Origin: SIG440 sp045586925
GTDB lineage: Bacteria; Bacillota; Clostridia; Monoglobales; Monoglobaceae
DNA length: 45,985 nt
Assembly (NCBI GenBank): GCA_045586925.1
Contig: JAZNBG010000031.1
Coordinates: 1-45,985 of the forward strand
Direction of reading: 5' to 3'
A program made the position numbers and the translations under genes. The notes beneath the pieces are model-generated. The model made no database searches, had not been told where the DNA came from, and saw only the letters and a list, made by a program, of their open reading frames with translations. Shown one piece after another: positions 1 through 7,614 of this stretch. How positions within the stretch are numbered: position 1 is the first letter of the stretch; every line of letters begins with the position of its first letter.

Positions 1-144
1 GAAAAGCATTTTCAATGCAAAAAAATAAGCCTTCATGCGCAAAAACAGGCAGTAGAATTTTATGAAAAACTAGGTTTCTATATAACTTCGGATGAGTTTT
101 TAGAAGAAGGGGTTATTCATATTACAATGGAGGCAGATATATAA
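1..144 (+). CDS. GNAT-family N-acetyltransferase, C-terminal fragment (cut by window edge)
   Basis: The frame is open from base 1 to a TAA at 142-144 and gives 47 residues. The piece VEFYEKLGFYITSDEF followed by EEGVIHITM is the typical last third of a GNAT acetyltransferase: the acetyl-CoA-binding helix, the conserved F-Y-x-x-x-G-F turn and the final strands. The ending resembles the ElaA-like branch, in which the D/E-E-G-I-x-H-I-x-M pattern is common. The substrate cannot be told, and the N-terminal part lies outside the window. No clear terminator follows; the next gene starts 86 bp downstream. Confidence 0.75.
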   Translation, partial: EKHFQCKKISLHAQKQAVEFYEKLGFYITSDEFLEEGVIHITMEADI

Positions 145-230
145 CATTTTTATATGCACCGCAAAGCTAAAAAAAGTAACTAAGTTATAACTTTTGTTTT
201 GTAATATTAAGAAAGGAGAGAGGTGTCTTT

Positions 231-1430
231 ATGATTATAAAGAATTGCAATATCATTGACTGTACTGGCAATGAGCCTTATGTTGCAGACGTGGAGATAA
301 AGAATGGAATTATTGCAAGGATAAGCCCAAACCTGACCGGTGATGAGATAATTGACGCTGAGGGTAAATACCTTATTCCCGGACTTATAAATCTTCACGT
401 ACATATAAACAGACGAAATGTTTCAAGAACTAAAAATTCATTCCGTCAGGGTGCTCCTGCAATCGAAAACAGTTCGGATTTTCACAGGGTTTTATTTGCT
501 GCCCGAAATGCGTGGTATGAACTGTCTCAGGGTGTTACTACTTTAAGAGATTTATGTTCTGTGGGGCGTACTGCATCTGCATTAAAGGATGCAATCGAAC
601 AAAAAATCATCCGTGGACCAAGACTGTATGTTTGCGGTATGGGCATTGCTGCAACAGGTGGACACGAAACACATCGTTATAAAGGCGCAGTTGAAGTTGA
701 CGGATGTGACGAAGTTATCAAGGCGGTAAGGAATGAAATTAAGCTTGGCGCTGATTTTATAAAGGTTATGGCAAGCGGCGGTATCGGAGGAATGCCCGAG
801 CACGAACATCCTGCGTGGTCAGAGCTTAGCACGGATGAAATAAAATCAGCCTGTGATGCGGCACACAGCCACAATAAAAAGGTAACTGTACACGCAATGG
901 GTGCGTTGCCTGTTATGAATTCTCTTGTTGGCGGAGTTGACGGAATTGAACACGGTGCAAAACTCAATGATGAGGCACTTGATATAATGAAGGAACGAGG
1001 CGTATATTATGTTCCGACAGCAAGTGGAATAGGGGCGGTTGCCGAAAAGGAAAGAAAAAACGGCAATATTGACCTTGCAGACATCATATGTGACGAAGTT
1101 GTATTCCCGCAGCTTGAAAGTATAAAAAAAGCTCACCAAAAAGGTATCTTAATCGGTGCAGGAACAGATACCTTAGGTGATTTGTGTGATGAATTATTGT
1201 TGCTTGAAAAAGCAGGCCTTTCAAAATATGAAGCACTGCAATGTGCTACAAGCAATGCAGCAAAAATAGTTGAAAACGATATGATTGGTACAATTGAATG
1301 TGGCAAAATCGCCGATTTGGTATTGTTGGATGCATCTCCTCTTGAAGATTTAAATAACATCCGCAAGGTAAATAAAGTTTTGTTTGAGGGTGAGTTTGTC
1401 AGCGAAAAGTGGATGTGTAATTTACAGTAA
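231..1430 (+). CDS. Metal-dependent amidohydrolase (imidazolonepropionase / Xaa-Pro dipeptidase-like)
   Basis: This 399-residue protein has the amidohydrolase-superfamily layout. A short N-terminal beta-sandwich strand set (residues 1-50) is followed by the metal-binding HxH (H56, H58), then a lysine in DFIKVMASGG (K178, the usual carboxylated bridging ligand). Metal ligands H221 (VTVHAMG) and H241 (GIEHGA) follow, then the catalytic aspartate D313 (GAGTDTLG) and a C-terminal return to the sandwich domain (IADLVLLDASP). All key residues of a binuclear enzyme are present. The closest subgroup by feel is the imidazolonepropionase-related or prolidase-like enzymes that cleave N-acyl amino acids or dipeptides; the substrate is not determined. 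GAAAGGAGAG lies at a workable distance from the ATG. There is no signal peptide, so it is probably cytosolic. Its neighbours (AraC regulator, MFS carrier, ceramidase-like amidase) suggest uptake and hydrolysis of an amide-bonded compound. Confidence 0.85.
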   Translation: MIIKNCNIIDCTGNEPYVADVEIKNGIIARISPNLTGDEIIDAEGKYLIPGLINLHVHINRRNVSRTKNSFRQGAPAIENSSDFHRVLFAARNAWYELSQGVTTLRDLCSVGRTASALKDAIEQKIIRGPRLYVCGMGIAATGGHETHRYKGAVEVDGCDEVIKAVRNEIKLGADFIKVMASGGIGGMPEHEHPAWSELSTDEIKSACDAAHSHNKKVTVHAMGALPVMNSLVGGVDGIEHGAKLNDEALDIMKERGVYYVPTASGIGAVAEKERKNGNIDLADIICDEVVFPQLESIKKAHQKGILIGAGTDTLGDLCDELLLLEKAGLSKYEALQCATSNAAKIVENDMIGTIECGKIADLVLLDASPLEDLNNIRKVNKVLFEGEFVSEKWMCNLQ

Positions 1431-1431
1431 A

Positions 1432-1460
1432 TTAAGCCGTGGAGAGAAACCACGGCTTAA
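1432..1460. terminator. Terminator hairpin between convergent genes
   Basis: TTAAGCCGTGG (1432-1442) pairs perfectly with CCACGGCTTAA (1450-1460) around a 7-nt loop. A short AT tract lies on each side. It separates the amidohydrolase gene from the convergent AraC-type gene and could work in both directions. Confidence 0.7.
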
Positions 1461-1466
1461 ATAATT

Positions 1467-2270
1467 TTAAAGATTTTTGTTGTTGAATATCCTGTATTCG
1501 GTTGGTGATATCCCAACTTTTTGTGAAAAACACTTAGAAAAAGAAAAGCTGTCTGAAAAGCCGACCGAATATGCAATTTGGGTGACAGAGAAATCGGTTT
1601 CTGCAAGCATTTCTTTTGCAAGTTTAATTCTATAATCCATTATAAAGCTTTTTGGAGATTTATCAAAGGCTTCTTTAAATATTTTGTATAGATATGGCTG
1701 ACTGATGCCTAAAAGCTTGGTAAGCTTTGAAACTGTCAGGTTTTGCCCGATATTAGCTTTTATATAGTTCACCGAAAAGTCGATATATTTTTGTGCGGCA
1801 GTTTTATTCGGGGAAATATCTGGTTCTGTATTGATATGACATTTGAAAACAGAAAGAAATAATTCAAGCATTTTTGCATCATTTATAATTCTTCTGTTTT
1901 CGGCAATTGTCAGCGCTTTAATTTCAAAAAGCTCGTCAGGGCACTTGTGCCTGAAAATATAGTTTTCATTATAATTATAGTATTTGAATAATTCAGCCAT
2001 TTTAGGGTCTATGCTTATAAACCACAAAAGCTCCCAGGGGTCATCTATATCGGGACGTATATGTTCTGTTATATCAGGCATTACAAGAAAACCTTCCCCC
2101 TTGCCGAGAGATGAACCATTATAGTAGCCTTTTCCCGATAAAACATAACAAATAAGATAACAACCTCTTTTCATTGGCCCGAAGGTAGTATCCTTAATAT
2201 CTGCAGAATAGCCGATATTATTAATTTTTAGGATTGGAAGCTGCCCCACTGAATACAACTTATAACGCAT
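1467..2270 (-). CDS. AraC-family transcriptional regulator
   Basis: The protein has 267 residues from the ATG at 2270. That start is preferred over an upstream in-frame GTG at 2279 because AGAGGTG lies about 8 bases before the ATG. The N-terminal half looks like a cupin ligand-binding domain (CYVLSGKGYYNGSS, then FLVMPDITEHIRPD). The C-terminal ~100 residues carry the two AraC helix-turn-helix units: LTVSKLTKLLGISQPYLYKIF and, near the end, FSVTQIAYSVGFSDSFSFSK followed by G-x-S-P-T-E-Y-R. Such proteins usually activate neighbouring catabolic genes when bound to a small ligand. It sits between the amidohydrolase and the divergent MFS gene, so these and the ceramidase-like gene are likely targets (inference). 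Confidence 0.9.
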   Translation of the reverse strand: MRYKLYSVGQLPILKINNIGYSADIKDTTFGPMKRGCYLICYVLSGKGYYNGSSLGKGEGFLVMPDITEHIRPDIDDPWELLWFISIDPKMAELFKYYNYNENYIFRHKCPDELFEIKALTIAENRRIINDAKMLELFLSVFKCHINTEPDISPNKTAAQKYIDFSVNYIKANIGQNLTVSKLTKLLGISQPYLYKIFKEAFDKSPKSFIMDYRIKLAKEMLAETDFSVTQIAYSVGFSDSFSFSKCFSQKVGISPTEYRIFNNKNL

Positions 2271-2291
2271 AGAATTCACCTCTGGTTATGA

Positions 2292-2320
2292 TTTTAACAC
2301 ATAGGGTTATTATTTGTCAA
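2292..2320 (-). promoter_or_regulatory. Sigma-A promoter of the AraC-family gene
   Basis: Read on the minus strand, a perfect TTGACA (2315-2320) is separated by 17 bp from TTAAAA (2292-2297). The regulator start codon follows about 22 bases later. Confidence 0.6.
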
Positions 2321-2349
2321 TGTACAAATGGTTTTCAGAAGAATATAAT
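2321..2349 (+). promoter_or_regulatory. Possible promoter of the MFS gene
   Basis: TATAAT at 2344-2349 is preceded by TGTACA at 2321-2326 with a 17-bp spacer. The -35 is poor (four of six), as expected for an activator-dependent promoter. It starts right next to the divergent promoter at 2292-2320, so one regulator site could serve both (inference). Confidence 0.4.
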
Positions 2350-2375
2350 TTGAAGCGTATAAGGACTTTACGGAA

Positions 2376-3638
2376 GTGATAATTTTGAAACACCTATCAT
2401 CAAAGACAAAGAAAGAAAAATATAAATGGGTTATTGCCGGGATGTGCGCGCTGGTACTCTGTATAGGTCTTGGTTTTTGTTCGTCGGCAAAAAATATATA
2501 TGTGGCACCCGTTACCGACGCATTTGGTTTTTCACGCAGTGCCTATACAGTCAATGATACTTGCAGATATGTAACTGTTTCGGTTGTTACGTTGTTTTTT
2601 TATACTCTTGTACATAAATTCGGTACAAAAAAGCTGTTTCTGGCAGGAATGTTTTGTTACATCATATCAACCCTTCTTAATGCATTTGCAACCACACTTG
2701 CAGGCTTTTATCTTGCAGGGATATTCCTTGGTATTGGTGTTTCATGGTCTTCCACCACAATGGTCAGCCTGGTGGTTAATACCTGGTTTGATAAAAATCA
2801 GGGAACGGTTTTGGGAACAGTTCTTGCCTCAAACGCAATCGGTTCTGCTATTGCAGTTTATATTCTGACACCAATAATATACCAAGACGGCAACCCCTTC
2901 GCATTCAGGAATGCGTATCTCCTTACAGCTTTACTTTTGTTAATTACAACGTTAATCTTTACAGTTTTCTATCGTGAAAAAGCAAAAGATAATCTTATGA
3001 AACCCAAAAAAGAAACGGATGCCATTGAAAACGAGGATGAAGGATTAGATTTTAAAGAGATTTTAAGGCTTCCTCAATTTTACGTTACTTTATTTTGTCT
3101 TGCTCTTTTTTCGCTTACAACGATTAACAACATAGTCCCCCCACACTTTGCAGACATCGGTTTTGAACCATCGTTTGTTGCCTCTGTCCTCAGTATATTC
3201 TCTGTCGGTCTTGCTGTTGCTAAGATACTTGCAGGGATGTTGTATGACCGTTTTGGGATAAGAACAGCATTGAATATCTGCCTTATATCCTCAGCTGTAT
3301 CAAAATTACTTTTACTCATAATAAACTTATCACCCACAGGAAAGGTATTTGCAATTTTACATTGTCTGCTTTCCGCTCTCGGTACGCCGATTGAAACGGT
3401 TATGCTTCCCATAATAACGCTTGGTCTTTTCGGGAAAAAAAGCTTTGTGAAAACACTTTCGCTTGTAAGCACAGCGTCCACGGTAGGATTTTCTCTGTGT
3501 TCACCTGTTTTAAATCTGCCCTATGACATAGCAGGAGATTATACGTTGTCATTTGTATTTGCATTGATTGCGTGTATAGCAATAATTATTGCAATGAATG
3601 TGGTTATAACTTCACTCAAAAATAAAAAGTCCAATTAA
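2376..3638 (+). CDS. Major facilitator superfamily transporter
   Basis: This 420-residue hydrophobic protein has about 12 predicted membrane segments in two halves, split by a charged loop (KDNLMKPKKETDAIENEDEG) near residues 210-230. The loop between segments 2 and 3 and its equivalent in the second half (GMLYDRFGIRTA) carry the MFS-type G-x-x-x-D-R-x-G pattern. The general look is of the oxalate/formate-antiporter-like group that carries organic anions, but the substrate cannot be read from sequence. Two starts are possible: GTG at 2376, preceded by AAGGAC, or TTG at 2385, preceded by GGAAGTGAT. It is divergent from the AraC-type gene and probably imports the compound handled by the neighbouring hydrolases. 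Confidence 0.85.
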   Translation: MIILKHLSSKTKKEKYKWVIAGMCALVLCIGLGFCSSAKNIYVAPVTDAFGFSRSAYTVNDTCRYVTVSVVTLFFYTLVHKFGTKKLFLAGMFCYIISTLLNAFATTLAGFYLAGIFLGIGVSWSSTTMVSLVVNTWFDKNQGTVLGTVLASNAIGSAIAVYILTPIIYQDGNPFAFRNAYLLTALLLLITTLIFTVFYREKAKDNLMKPKKETDAIENEDEGLDFKEILRLPQFYVTLFCLALFSLTTINNIVPPHFADIGFEPSFVASVLSIFSVGLAVAKILAGMLYDRFGIRTALNICLISSAVSKLLLLIINLSPTGKVFAILHCLLSALGTPIETVMLPIITLGLFGKKSFVKTLSLVSTASTVGFSLCSPVLNLPYDIAGDYTLSFVFALIACIAIIIAMNVVITSLKNKKSN

Positions 3639-3663
3639 AGAAAAATATAAACATTATATATTT

Positions 3664-3834
3664 GGAGGTTTTAACGTGAAAAATCACGTTAAACCACCGG
3701 TGGAATTTATTGCACAGCCGAGCTTTTGGGCCTGAAAGGCACAAAACGGCGATGTGCGTAATTTCCACTACACGCCTTATCTGCCCACAATGAGATGCGT
3801 GTAGATTTTTAATTACTATTTGTGGGCAGAAAGG
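3664..3834 (+). promoter_or_regulatory. Structured 5' leader with H-type pseudoknot next to the downstream start region
   Basis: This 183-bp gap folds in three parts. First is a hairpin pairing GGTTTTAACGTGA with TCACGTTAAACC (3667-3695, one bulge), followed by the palindrome CCACCGGTGG. Second is a long interrupted hairpin: GTGGAA 3700-3705 / TTCCAC 3763-3768, GCACA 3712-3716 / TGTGC 3753-3757, GCCG 3717-3720 / CGGC 3747-3750, TTTTG 3724-3728 / CAAAA 3742-3746, and GCC/GGC around a TGAAA loop. Third, CTACACGC (3768-3775) pairs with GCGTGTAG (3797-3804), while the loop of that stem, CTGCCCACAA (3781-3790), pairs with TTGTGGGCAG (3820-3829). The last two stems interleave, as in an H-type pseudoknot. 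The 3' strand ends next to AAAGG (3830-3834), just before the start region of the ceramidase-like gene. Translational control is the natural inference. I do not recognise a known riboswitch class. Confidence 0.7.
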
Positions 3835-3836
3835 CT

Positions 3837-5192
3837 ATGGAAATTAAAATGAACAATTTAAAAGTCGGCTTCAGCCGTGCAAACATCAATCCCCCAATGG
3901 GTATTGCAATCAGAGGATATTATAAGCCAAGATTTGCCGAGGCAATCTTAGACGATCTTCAGGTAAATGCAATTGCCATTCAAAGCGGAGAGGTAAAGAC
4001 GCTTCTTATTACAGTTGACCATTGCGGTATCGAGCAGAATCTCTCAGCCGTATTCAGAAAGGCTGCAAGTGATGCATCAGGTGTTCCTGAGGAGAATATC
4101 ATCATTCACGCAACTCACAGCCATACTGCTGCGGAACTTATGTTAGATTCAGATAAGGAGCTTACAAAGGAATATACAACCTTTGTGGAACGCAGAATTG
4201 CAGATGTTGCAAAGTTTGCAGTAGAAGATTTAAAGGATGCAAAGATGGGCTTTGGCAAGGGTACTGCACCAAATGTTGCATTTATCCGCCGTTATGTTAT
4301 GAAGGACGGCAGCATCAAGACAAACCCCGGCGTTAACAATCCCGACATTGTACGTCCTGTTGGTGATATTGATGATAGTGTAAATGTGCTGAGATTTGAC
4401 CGTGAGGGTGCAGAAACAGTTGTTTTTGTTAACTTTGCAAACCATCCCGACGTTGTTGGCGGCTGCAAGATTTCTGCTGACTGGCCCGGACTTTTGAGAA
4501 CAAATGTTGAAAAGATTCTTGACAATACAAAGTGCATTTTCTTTAACGGTGCTCAGGGCGACATAAACCACGTTAACGTTCATCCAAAAGCCGGTGACCT
4601 TAACAATATGTTTATGGACTTTGACGATGTTTCAAGAGGATACAATCACGCAGAGTATATTGCTCGTGTTGTTACAGGCGGCGTGCTTCAGGCATATGAC
4701 AAGGTTAACTATGTTGATGTTGATTGTCTTTGCAGTAAGCAGAAGGTGGTTAATGTTCCGTCAAACAGACCTGACCCCAAGGATATCCCTGAGGCTCATC
4801 GTATAAATGATTTACATAATGCCGGCAAGGATAATGAATTGCCCTATGAAGGTATGATGCTTACAACAGTTGTTGCTGAGGCTGCACGTATGGTACGTCT
4901 TGAAAACGGCCCTGATGCATTTGATATGCGTCTTTCTGCGATGGCAATTGGCCCTGTTGCAATTATCGGTATCCCAGGGGAACCCTTCTCAGGTGTTGGC
5001 AAGGGACTAAAGGCAACCGAAGGCTTTGATATGATTATTCCCTGCTGTTTGTCAAACGGTTCTCAGGGCTATTTCCCGATGCAGGATTCGTACGACGAAG
5101 GCGGATACGAGGCAAGAAGCTCAAGATTCAAGGCAGGCGTTGCTGAATTTATAATAGAAGAGGGACAGAAGCTTCTTAAAAGCATAAAGTAA
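3837..5192 (+). CDS. Neutral/alkaline ceramidase-like amidase (N-terminal catalytic domain only)
   Basis: The 451-residue product begins at ATG 3837, or less likely at ATG 3849. The in-frame GTG at 3822 lies inside a leader stem and is unlikely. Family marks are FSRANINPPMGIAIRGYY at the start, the zinc-site motif IIHATHSHTAAE, NFANHPDVVGG with a downstream ADWPG, and NGAQGDINHV. These match the catalytic domain of neutral ceramidases, zinc enzymes that hydrolyse N-acyl amide bonds. The C-terminal immunoglobulin-like domain of the classical secreted enzymes is absent and there is no signal peptide, so this is a cytosolic family member of unknown substrate. Paired with an amidohydrolase and an MFS carrier, it may act on an imported amide rather than on ceramide. 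The ribosome binding site is weak (AAAGG directly after the pseudoknot), which fits leader control. Confidence 0.85.
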   Translation: MEIKMNNLKVGFSRANINPPMGIAIRGYYKPRFAEAILDDLQVNAIAIQSGEVKTLLITVDHCGIEQNLSAVFRKAASDASGVPEENIIIHATHSHTAAELMLDSDKELTKEYTTFVERRIADVAKFAVEDLKDAKMGFGKGTAPNVAFIRRYVMKDGSIKTNPGVNNPDIVRPVGDIDDSVNVLRFDREGAETVVFVNFANHPDVVGGCKISADWPGLLRTNVEKILDNTKCIFFNGAQGDINHVNVHPKAGDLNNMFMDFDDVSRGYNHAEYIARVVTGGVLQAYDKVNYVDVDCLCSKQKVVNVPSNRPDPKDIPEAHRINDLHNAGKDNELPYEGMMLTTVVAEAARMVRLENGPDAFDMRLSAMAIGPVAIIGIPGEPFSGVGKGLKATEGFDMIIPCCLSNGSQGYFPMQDSYDEGGYEARSSRFKAGVAEFIIEEGQKLLKSIK

Positions 5193-5308
5193 AATCTCCT
5201 TTAAAAGTACTGTTTTTCATTGTGTTTTAAAAGAGAAATATATAGGAATAAGACTTTCAGAGTGGTATAATTAGATACAAGTGACTAGTTTAGGGAGATG
5301 TTTAAGGT
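5193..5308 (+). other. Intergenic stretch with a possible extended -10 promoter
   Basis: No gene is visible between the ceramidase-like gene and the repeat that starts near 5309. TATAAT at 5266-5271 is preceded by TGG, an extended -10 form, but there is no good -35. If used, it would transcribe into the structured repeat at 5309-5468. Confidence 0.35.
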
Positions 5309-5468
5309 GTTTTTTGTATAATAGGAAACCTGCGTAATTTCCTATTATACAAAAACAAAATTTAGATTGCCTATGCAAATTTTTCGGCTTTGCCGAAATG
5401 CATATGGGTAAACAAAGCGCAAATGCTCCGACCGCCGCCTACGGCGATCGGCGTAGGCGCTTTTTTTG
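5309..5468 (+). repeat. Structured repeat, copy A (three hairpins; matches 8035-8200 inverted)
   Basis: Three hairpins stand in series. The first pairs TGTATAATAGGAAA with TTTCCTATTATACA around a short loop. The second is an outer stem TTGCC.ATGCA / TGCAT..GGGTAA enclosing TTTCGGC TTT GCCGAAA. The third is AAAGCGC / GCGCTTT enclosing CCGA, GCCG / CGGC, TCGG, and it ends in a run of seven T. The third could terminate transcription. A second copy with roughly 80% identity lies in reverse orientation at 8035-8200. The paired positions differ between copies in ways that keep pairing. It is non-coding; the origin is not recognised. Confidence 0.75.
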
Positions 5469-5581
5469 TCTTAATAATGTTGATTTTCTTGCAGAATATG
5501 GTATAATAGAATAAAAATAAGATGCAGTTGTCAAAAATTTTCAACCAAAACGAAATATATTAGGTCGAGGAATTATCACCA

Positions 5582-6325
5582 ATGGAAAATAACAACGGAC
5601 GTATGTCAAAAACAAGAGGAATATATTTTTTAAGACTTATAGGAAGAATGGCAGTATTTATTATTGCAATCTTGATATATATATTTGACAGAAAAGTGTT
5701 TGAAGTTGCAGAGGGTTGGAATTTTTTTCGGGAGTTTACGCCTTTACATCTTCTGTGGATGTTGTGGATGCTTGATATGGTGATGCAACTTATTCCTGTA
5801 AAATCACATATCTCAATTGGTTCGCAAAAAGTGTTTGAGTCGCTTTTTAAACCAATAAAAGAGAAGATTAACTATAAAAAACTGAAGCAATACATAAAAG
5901 ATACAACACAGGCGGCATACAAAGTAATGTTAATATGGGTTGTGTTGACGGGTTTGATTAGTGTTTTGTACCTGAGCGGAATTTTGGATACAGGAATGAT
6001 GATATTAACAGCAACGTTTTTTTATGTGTGCGATTTAATATGCGTTCTTATTTGGTGTCCTTTCAGGCTCATAATGCACAACAAATGCTGTACAACCTGT
6101 AGAATATTTAATTGGGATCATTTGATGATGTTTTTTCCGATTATAGCATTAAACAGTTTTTATTCATGGTCACTTGTTGTATTTGCATTTGTGATATGGG
6201 TTGTCTGGGAGGCGTGTGTGTTAATATATCCTGAAAGATTTTGGGAGAACAGCAATATGGCACTTCGTTGTTCTGAATGTACAGACAAGCTTTGCACACA
6301 GTATTGCAGAAAACTAAGGAAATAG
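5582..6325 (+). CDS. Uncharacterised Cys-rich integral membrane protein
   Basis: I do not recognise this 247-residue protein. It shows about five to six hydrophobic segments: residues ~17-35 (IGRMAVFIIAILIYIF), 53-66, 113-133, 137-158, 178-192 and 197-212. A basic amphipathic stretch (FKPIKEKINYKKLKQYIKD) lies between the second and third. Two cysteine clusters stand out: NKCCTTCRIFNWDH near residue 167, and a C-terminal CSECTDKLCTQYCRKLRK, both likely at the membrane surface. They could bind a metal or cluster, but no standard ferredoxin spacing is present. A GAGGA lies about 12 bases before the ATG. It is followed directly by the malic enzyme gene, and both lie between the two inverted repeats. 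Confidence 0.75.
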   Translation: MENNNGRMSKTRGIYFLRLIGRMAVFIIAILIYIFDRKVFEVAEGWNFFREFTPLHLLWMLWMLDMVMQLIPVKSHISIGSQKVFESLFKPIKEKINYKKLKQYIKDTTQAAYKVMLIWVVLTGLISVLYLSGILDTGMMILTATFFYVCDLICVLIWCPFRLIMHNKCCTTCRIFNWDHLMMFFPIIALNSFYSWSLVVFAFVIWVVWEACVLIYPERFWENSNMALRCSECTDKLCTQYCRKLRK

Positions 6326-6407
6326 TTTGTGAAAGTTCATCGAACTGTCACGGCTTGTGAAAAACGTGACATTATTAAGTGCAAATTTTAATGGAGGTAT
6401 TAATAAA

Positions 6408-7580
6408 GTGGATATCAGACAGGAATCATTAAAAAAACACTATGAGTGGAATGGAAAAATAGAGGTTGTTACAAGAGCACCAATAGCGACCAGAGAGGAT
6501 CTTTCTCTTGCGTATACACCCGGTGTTGCAGAGCCATGCCTTGAAATAAACAAAGATATAAATAAGTCATATGACCTTACAAGGCGTTCAAATCTTGTTG
6601 CAGTTGTTACCGATGGTACAGCTGTTCTTGGTCTGGGTGATATCGGTCCTGAAGCCGGTATGCCCGTTATGGAAGGCAAGTGTGCACTTTTTAAGGCGTT
6701 TGCTGATGTTGATGCGTTTCCTCTTTGCATAAAGTCTAAAGATGTAGATGAGATTGTGCGTACAATATATCTTCTGTCGGGGAGCTTTGGCGGTATCAAT
6801 CTTGAAGATATTTCTGCCCCACGTTGCTTTGAAATTGAGGAAAAACTCAAGGAAATCTGTGATATTCCGGTTTTCCATGATGACCAGCACGGTACAGCAA
6901 TTGTTGTTGCTGCGGCGCTTATTAATGCATTAAAGCTTGTTAAAAATGAAATTGACAAAGTAAAGGTGGTAATAAACGGAGCAGGGTCTGCAGGAATTGC
7001 TATTGGAAAGCACCTTTTGAATATTGGTGTTAAAAATCTGACATTTTGTGACCGCTTTGGCATTATCAATCAGGGTGACGCAAATAACAATCCGGCACAA
7101 GAAGAAATTGCAAAAGTGACAAATCTTGAACACAAAAAGGGAACTCTTGCAGATGCCATGGTTGGCGCAGATGTATTTATCGGTGTTTCGGCACCCGATA
7201 TTGTGTCGCCTGAAATGGTAAAATCGATGGCAGCGGATGCTGTTGTGTTCCCAATGGCAAATCCTACACCCGAGATTATGCCCGATGCTGCAAAGGCGGC
7301 TGGTGCCAGAGTTGTAGGCACAGGGCGTTCGGATTTTCCCAATCAGATAAATAATGTTCTTGCTTTTCCGGGTATTTTCCGTGGTGCTCTTGACTGCAGA
7401 GCAAAATGTATAAACGAAGAAATGAAGGTTGCAACATCTTTTGCACTTGCGTCGCTTATTCCTGAAGATGAAATAACGGAGGAAAATATTATTGTCCCGG
7501 CACTTGATAAAAGGGTAGCACAGGTTGTGGCTGATGCTGTAGTTAGAGTTGCGCGCGAAACCGGCGTTGCTAGGGTATAG
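6408..7580 (+). CDS. NAD(P)-dependent malic enzyme
   Basis: The enzyme oxidatively decarboxylates malate to pyruvate in the cytosol. The preferred start is GTG at 6408, with GGAGGT nine bases upstream. An in-frame GTG at 6357 would add 17 residues with no proper site. The 390-residue product is the short bacterial form without the C-terminal phosphotransacetylase-like domain. Visible marks are LAYTPGVAEPC, VVTDGTAVLGLGDIGPEAG (malate-binding region), the K/D pair in CIKSKDVDEIV, PVFHDDQHGTAIV (metal and substrate site), and the Rossmann motif VINGAGSAGIAIGK. It lies 82 bp after the Cys-rich membrane protein and 34 bp before the DUF4430 lipoprotein, so one transcript is likely. Confidence 0.93.
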   Translation: MDIRQESLKKHYEWNGKIEVVTRAPIATREDLSLAYTPGVAEPCLEINKDINKSYDLTRRSNLVAVVTDGTAVLGLGDIGPEAGMPVMEGKCALFKAFADVDAFPLCIKSKDVDEIVRTIYLLSGSFGGINLEDISAPRCFEIEEKLKEICDIPVFHDDQHGTAIVVAAALINALKLVKNEIDKVKVVINGAGSAGIAIGKHLLNIGVKNLTFCDRFGIINQGDANNNPAQEEIAKVTNLEHKKGTLADAMVGADVFIGVSAPDIVSPEMVKSMAADAVVFPMANPTPEIMPDAAKAAGARVVGTGRSDFPNQINNVLAFPGIFRGALDCRAKCINEEMKVATSFALASLIPEDEITEENIIVPALDKRVAQVVADAVVRVARETGVARV

Positions 7581-7614
7581 GATATATAGCGAATTAAAAA
7601 TGGCGGTGATATAA

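Noticed and set aside
3664..3834. Assignment of the pseudoknot leader to a known riboswitch (preQ1, SAM-II, c-di-GMP-II, THF or a self-cleaving ribozyme)
   Set aside because: I could not find the conserved core bases of these classes; naming one would be a guess.
3822..3836. GTG at 3822 as the start of the ceramidase-like gene
   Set aside because: It lies inside the 3' strand of a 10-bp leader stem with no site upstream; ATG 3837 or 3849 fits family starts.
5309..5468. Insertion sequence or transposase-derived element
   Set aside because: There is no transposase frame, no clear terminal inverted repeats and no target duplication that I can see around either copy.
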